NCBI GenBank assembly: GCA_964494645.1
Contig: CAZBSH010000002.1
Coordinates: forward strand, 53,637 to 117,636
Source: Christensenella sp964494645
GTDB taxonomy: Bacteria; Bacillota; Clostridia; Christensenellales; Christensenellaceae
DNA: 64,000 nt
Direction: 5' to 3'
Numbering within the stretch: position 1 is the first letter of the stretch; each line of letters opens with the position of its first letter. The notes under the pieces were generated by a model that was not told where the DNA came from, did not search any database, and saw only the letters and a list, made by a program, of their open reading frames with translations. Shown here in pieces: positions 60,815 to 64,000 of the stretch. Both the position numbers and the translations under genes were made by a program.

Positions 60815-62074
60815 ATGGAAAAGAGACCGTTTGTGACAAAAGAGCAGTTGGAGAAGATTGCGGAAAGATATCCCACGCCCTTTCATCTGTATGATGAAAA
60901 GGGGATACGCGAAAACGCGCGTCGTATGAACGAAGCGTTTTCATGGAATAGGGGATTTCAGGAATATTTTGCGGTCAAGGCAACGCCGAATCCTGTCATT
61001 ATGAAGATACTTAAAGAAGAGGGTTGCGGAATGGATTGCTCTTCAGATACAGAGCTGATGCTTTCTGCCGCGTGCGGATTTTCCGGACACGAGATCATGT
61101 TTTCGTCAAACGATACGCCGGCGGAGGATTTTCGTCTGGCAAAGGAAATGGGTGTGATCATTAATTTAGATGATTTGACACATGTGGAATTCTTAAATGA
61201 GGTCGCGGGTATTCCCGAGACGATCTGTTGTCGCTATAATCCCGGAGGAACCTTTGAGACGGCGAATGGAATCATGGACAACCCGGGTGATTCAAAGTAT
61301 GGGATGACATATGACCAGATGGTCATGGCGTATCGGGAGCTTATGAAGTTGGGAGCGAAAAAGTTTGGCATCCATGCGTTTCTTGCCAGCAATACCCAAA
61401 CAGAGGACTATTATCCGAAGCTTGCGCGCATTTTGTTTGAGCTCGCGATCAAGCTGCGGGACGAAACCGGTGCGGATATTCGTTTTATTAACCTGTCGGG
61501 CGGCGTGGGGATTCCTTATGAGCCGACGGGTGAGCCGGTCGATATTTTAAAGGTGGGTACAGGTGTTAAAAAGGCGTTTGAGGATGTGCTTGTGCCCGCG
61601 GGTATGGGCGACGTTGCGATTTACACAGAGCTTGGGCGGTTCATGCTTGGACCGTATGGCTGTCTCGTTACGCGTGCGATTCACGAAAAACATACCTATA
61701 AGGAATATATCGGGGTGGATGCATGTGCGGCGAACCTGATGCGACCGGCGATGTACGGTTCGTATCATCATATTACGGTAATGGGCAAGGAAGCCGCACC
61801 GCATGATCATAAATATGATGTAACAGGCGGTCTGTGTGAAAACAACGATAAATTTGCCATTGATCGGATGCTGCCCCAAATCGATAAAGGGGACTTGTTG
61901 GTGATCCACGATACGGGCGCGCACGGATTTGCGATGGGCTATAATTATAATGGGAAACTCCGTAGCGCGGAGGTTCTGCTAAAAGAGGATGGAACGACGC
62001 AACTGATCCGTCGTGCGGAAACGCCGGAGGATTATTTTGCGACATTTGATTTTATGAATTTATTTGGCGAATAA
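60815..62074 (+). CDS. lysA: Diaminopimelate decarboxylase
   Basis: 419 residues, fold type III. The PLP Lys is K55 in YFAVKATPNP; further blocks are GCGMDCSSDTELML, SGGVGIPYEPTGEP and GRFMLGPYGCL. It converts meso-diaminopimelate to lysine. Related ornithine/carboxynorspermidine decarboxylases share the fold, but the spacing is LysA-like. AAGGAG precedes the ATG. Confidence 0.83.
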   Translation: MEKRPFVTKEQLEKIAERYPTPFHLYDEKGIRENARRMNEAFSWNRGFQEYFAVKATPNPVIMKILKEEGCGMDCSSDTELMLSAACGFSGHEIMFSSNDTPAEDFRLAKEMGVIINLDDLTHVEFLNEVAGIPETICCRYNPGGTFETANGIMDNPGDSKYGMTYDQMVMAYRELMKLGAKKFGIHAFLASNTQTEDYYPKLARILFELAIKLRDETGADIRFINLSGGVGIPYEPTGEPVDILKVGTGVKKAFEDVLVPAGMGDVAIYTELGRFMLGPYGCLVTRAIHEKHTYKEYIGVDACAANLMRPAMYGSYHHITVMGKEAAPHDHKYDVTGGLCENNDKFAIDRMLPQIDKGDLLVIHDTGAHGFAMGYNYNGKLRSAEVLLKEDGTTQLIRRAETPEDYFATFDFMNLFGE

Positions 62075-62090
62075 GAAAAGGCGAGCGAAA

Positions 62091-62864
62091 ATGAAAAAAT
62101 GGAAAAAACGAGTATGTGCGTGTTGTATGGTGGCTGTGCTGCTCGTTTTGTGTTGCTCATGCGGTATGGTTCGTGAGTTAAACTCAATGATAAGCAGGCG
62201 GGATGATGTGCCTGTGCCTACGCGCGAACCGCGTAAAGAAGAGGTTCCATCCCTGCCTTCGTTGCCGCGGGAAGAGGAGGCAGTTCCTTCCGAACAAATG
62301 TCCGAAGCAAAAACCGATCCTGAGGATTTTGCAAGGCTGGTCGATACGGAGAGCTTGCTTGCGGGGGATGGTGCAATGACGCTGTTGGAGGCAGACGCAG
62401 ACATAGCCTATTCTATGCAAGCAGATGGGACATACTTGAAAGAAACGCCGTTTATGGGCAAGGATGGTGGCGTGATCCTTTCGTTTGGCAGCAATGGGAA
62501 GAACGATTTTGTCAATTATTTTTACAGCGGTGAATTAAAAAATATTACTGCGCCGATGATTGTAAAAGAGTTTACTGCATTGCTTGAAGCGACCGAACGA
62601 AAATATGGAAATTCGAATATACACATGTGGTCTTTGAGTCCGACGGGATCGACGGCAGACATGTCAATGGTGGGTGAGTTTGCACAGGAAGACATGATAG
62701 ACGCAATCGTTCGCAATAGAACGGCGGGATTCCAGTACGCATGGCGCAGGGTTGGCGATACGATTGTTTATATCACATTGTTTTTGGATGGACAGGGGAA
62801 TTATGCGGTCGATTTTGTTTACGATAGTACACAAACAAGCAATCGTCCGGCTTATGGCATTTAA
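62091..62864 (+). CDS. Probable lipoprotein, unknown function
   Basis: 257 residues. N-terminus KKWKKRVCACCMVAVLLVLC with a Cys-rich hydrophobic signal; the most likely lipidation Cys is C24 in CCSCGM, an atypical lipobox. A Pro/Glu-rich linker follows, then a globular domain without a family I recognise (block FSYAWRRVGD-like, ending DSTQTSNRPAYGI). It lies between lysA and a class B sortase, overlapping neither, and may be a surface partner. AAAAGGCG precedes the ATG. Confidence 0.6.
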   Translation: MKKWKKRVCACCMVAVLLVLCCSCGMVRELNSMISRRDDVPVPTREPRKEEVPSLPSLPREEEAVPSEQMSEAKTDPEDFARLVDTESLLAGDGAMTLLEADADIAYSMQADGTYLKETPFMGKDGGVILSFGSNGKNDFVNYFYSGELKNITAPMIVKEFTALLEATERKYGNSNIHMWSLSPTGSTADMSMVGEFAQEDMIDAIVRNRTAGFQYAWRRVGDTIVYITLFLDGQGNYAVDFVYDSTQTSNRPAYGI

Positions 62865-62937
62865 TATACGAATGCTTTTAGAAACCGCGTTTTTCGGTTA
62901 TATATATAATAGGAAATAAGTGGAAAAAAGGAGCATT

Positions 62938-63774
62938 ATGGCAAAAAAAATCGGTGAGGAACCGGAAGAAAAAGAACAGGTGATGCCTGGTCCAAAAGAG
63001 GGCAAACAGCGTAAAAAACGAAACGCAGTGATTTCGTGGGTGGTGATTGCGGTTGCGTCTGTTGTGTTGGTATTTTCGCTGGTACAGATCTTTGATATTA
63101 AAAGTGAAGATTGGGCGAGCGAGAGTACCTACAACAAGTTAAAGGAAGTTGCCAATGCGTCGGAGCAACAGGGGGAAACAAGCGGCGATTCGACAGGACG
63201 AAAAATTGATTTTGGAGCGCTGGAAGAAATTAACGAAGATATTGTTGGCTGGATATATGTACCCAATACCAAGATAGATTATCCTTTGGTGATCGGTGAG
63301 GATAATGATTATTATATTTCGCATAATGCAGAGAAAGCGGAATTCCGCGCGGGCGCGATTTTTCTCGACTACCAGAACAAGCCGGATTTTTCTGATCAAA
63401 ATACAATTATTTACGGTCATCGCATGAACGATGGGTCTATGTTTGGAACGTTGAATAAATATGAAAGTGATGCATTTTTCAGGGAAAACGATACGGTGTA
63501 TATTTACTTGCCGGACGGTAGTGTAAATAAATACAAAATATTTTCGGCATATGTAGTAAACGAGGTAGACGAAACTTATACGATAGGTTTTTCAAGTGAC
63601 GAGGCATATGAGCAGTATCTTAAAAAAATGCGTGGACGTTCGCCTTATAAATCAGAGGTAGAGCTTAACGCGCAGGATAACATCATAACGCTTTCCACCT
63701 GCGTGAAAGGACAGGATGAAAAACGTTATGTCGTACAGGCAGTACTGGAACAAGATGAAATAAATGAGAAATAA
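62938..63774 (+). CDS. Class B sortase 2
   Basis: 278 residues. One membrane helix (about residues 30-50), then the barrel with His in IIYGHRMNDGSMF, Cys in TLSTCVKGQ and Arg in EKRYVVQAVLE. It is a second class B sortase, distinct from the one at 38667. No sorting-signal protein is visible next to it; the neighbour is the lipoprotein-like gene. ATG 62938 lies four bases after GGAG; GTG 62920 is an alternative. Confidence 0.85.
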   Translation: MAKKIGEEPEEKEQVMPGPKEGKQRKKRNAVISWVVIAVASVVLVFSLVQIFDIKSEDWASESTYNKLKEVANASEQQGETSGDSTGRKIDFGALEEINEDIVGWIYVPNTKIDYPLVIGEDNDYYISHNAEKAEFRAGAIFLDYQNKPDFSDQNTIIYGHRMNDGSMFGTLNKYESDAFFRENDTVYIYLPDGSVNKYKIFSAYVVNEVDETYTIGFSSDEAYEQYLKKMRGRSPYKSEVELNAQDNIITLSTCVKGQDEKRYVVQAVLEQDEINEK

Positions 63775-63775
63775 G

Positions 63776-63817
63776 AAAAAACGTTTCCGACCCCCAATCA
63801 ATGCGGAAACGTTTTTT
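63776..63817. terminator. Bidirectional terminator
   Basis: AAAAAACGTTTCCG (63776-63789) and CGGAAACGTTTTTT (63804-63817), separating the sortase and the convergent Fur-family gene. Confidence 0.88.
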
Positions 63818-63853
63818 CTAAAAAGTGAAGAAATAATGTTGGTTCGCAGCTTT

Positions 63854-64000
63854 CTAGGAGGAAGCGTGCGATGTGCGGCTACAATGTCCACACAGTCCGT
63901 AAAACACAATGGTGTGAGAATGTATCGTGCATCCTGTCTTTTTCGCAACCTGGGAATCAAACTCCGGCACGTACTCTTTGGGCACATCCACCATCTGAGA
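63854..64000 (-). CDS. Fur-family metalloregulator, 3' part only
   Basis: The last 48 codons of a gene entering from the right. The translation has VPEFDSQVAKKTGCTIHSHT followed by IVFYGLCGHC, the C-terminal dimerisation region and zinc CxxC of Fur/PerR/Zur proteins. Which metal or oxidant it senses cannot be judged from this part. Confidence 0.85.
   Translation of the reverse strand, partial: SQMVDVPKEYVPEFDSQVAKKTGCTIHSHTIVFYGLCGHCSRTSHASS

Noticed and set aside
1..64000. rRNA, tRNA, CRISPR arrays, insertion sequences, phage or plasmid replication genes
   Set aside because: I looked for their typical structures and proteins and saw none; small RNAs without conserved sequence could still be present.

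Overview
The window reads as one continuous stretch of chromosome from an anaerobic, Gram-positive-type bacterium of the Clostridia. The grounds are strong AGGAGG-type ribosome sites, lipoprotein solute-binding proteins, two class B sortases and a sortase-anchored surface protein, a class III fructose-bisphosphatase, FabV, hybrid-cluster protein (Hcp) and FeoAB, and no respiratory genes. The Ala/Pro/Ser/Glu linkers behind the lipoboxes recall Christensenellales, but that placement is only an impression. I saw no rRNA, tRNA, CRISPR array, transposase or phage gene. Both edges cut a gene: the 5' part of fabV on the left and the 3' part of a Fur-family regulator on the right.

Layout. 0-5.5 kb: housekeeping genes (a flavin/FeS fusion protein, a methyltransferase, a HAD phosphatase, glycogen phosphorylase). 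5.5-14.8 kb: a sugar locus with a ROK repressor, a NagB-type deaminase, a PfkB-type kinase, a complete ABC sugar importer and a GH4 glycosidase. Two near-identical palindromic operators lie before the repressor and before nagB. 14.8-22 kb: a thioredoxin-like protein, an MGMT-domain protein, MscL with a zinc-ribbon tail, a glyoxalase, MurJ, an amino-acid permease and an ABC exporter. 22.4-31.5 kb: a second ABC sugar or polyol locus ending in a DhaK/DhaL-type kinase, followed by a LacI-family repressor and a divergent iron-type alcohol dehydrogenase. GTTTAnTAAAC-like sites tie the two transcripts together.

31.5-37.5 kb: a dTDP-rhamnose cluster (rmlA, C, B, D) with two glycosyltransferases and an embedded YbaK-type deacylase. 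37.5-39.5 kb: a surface protein with an MPKTGD sorting signal next to a class B sortase. 39.6-48.5 kb: a MATE exporter, small conserved proteins, a DUF1846 protein, Rho with a long charged insert, YitT, a Nim-like protein and an acetyltransferase. 48.5-54.4 kb: hcp divergent from a Crp/Fnr (HcpR-like) regulator, a DUF5996 protein, and the iron(II) uptake operon feoA-feoB plus a 57-residue Cys-rich protein. 54.4-64 kb: a YdcF-like protein, fructose-bisphosphatase, a split methionine/one-carbon pair, a phosphoesterase, lysA, a lipoprotein-like gene and a second class B sortase.

The two sugar loci are the most promising regions for undescribed biochemistry. Each is a self-contained import, phosphorylation and processing unit with its own repressor and visible operators, and neither substrate can be read from sequence alone. 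The DhaK/DhaL locus has family hallmarks for covalent carbonyl-substrate binding but shows changes in otherwise conserved motifs. Smaller items of interest are MscL fused to a zinc ribbon, a hairpin that buries the ribosome site of the DUF5996 gene, and the HcpR-type palindrome.
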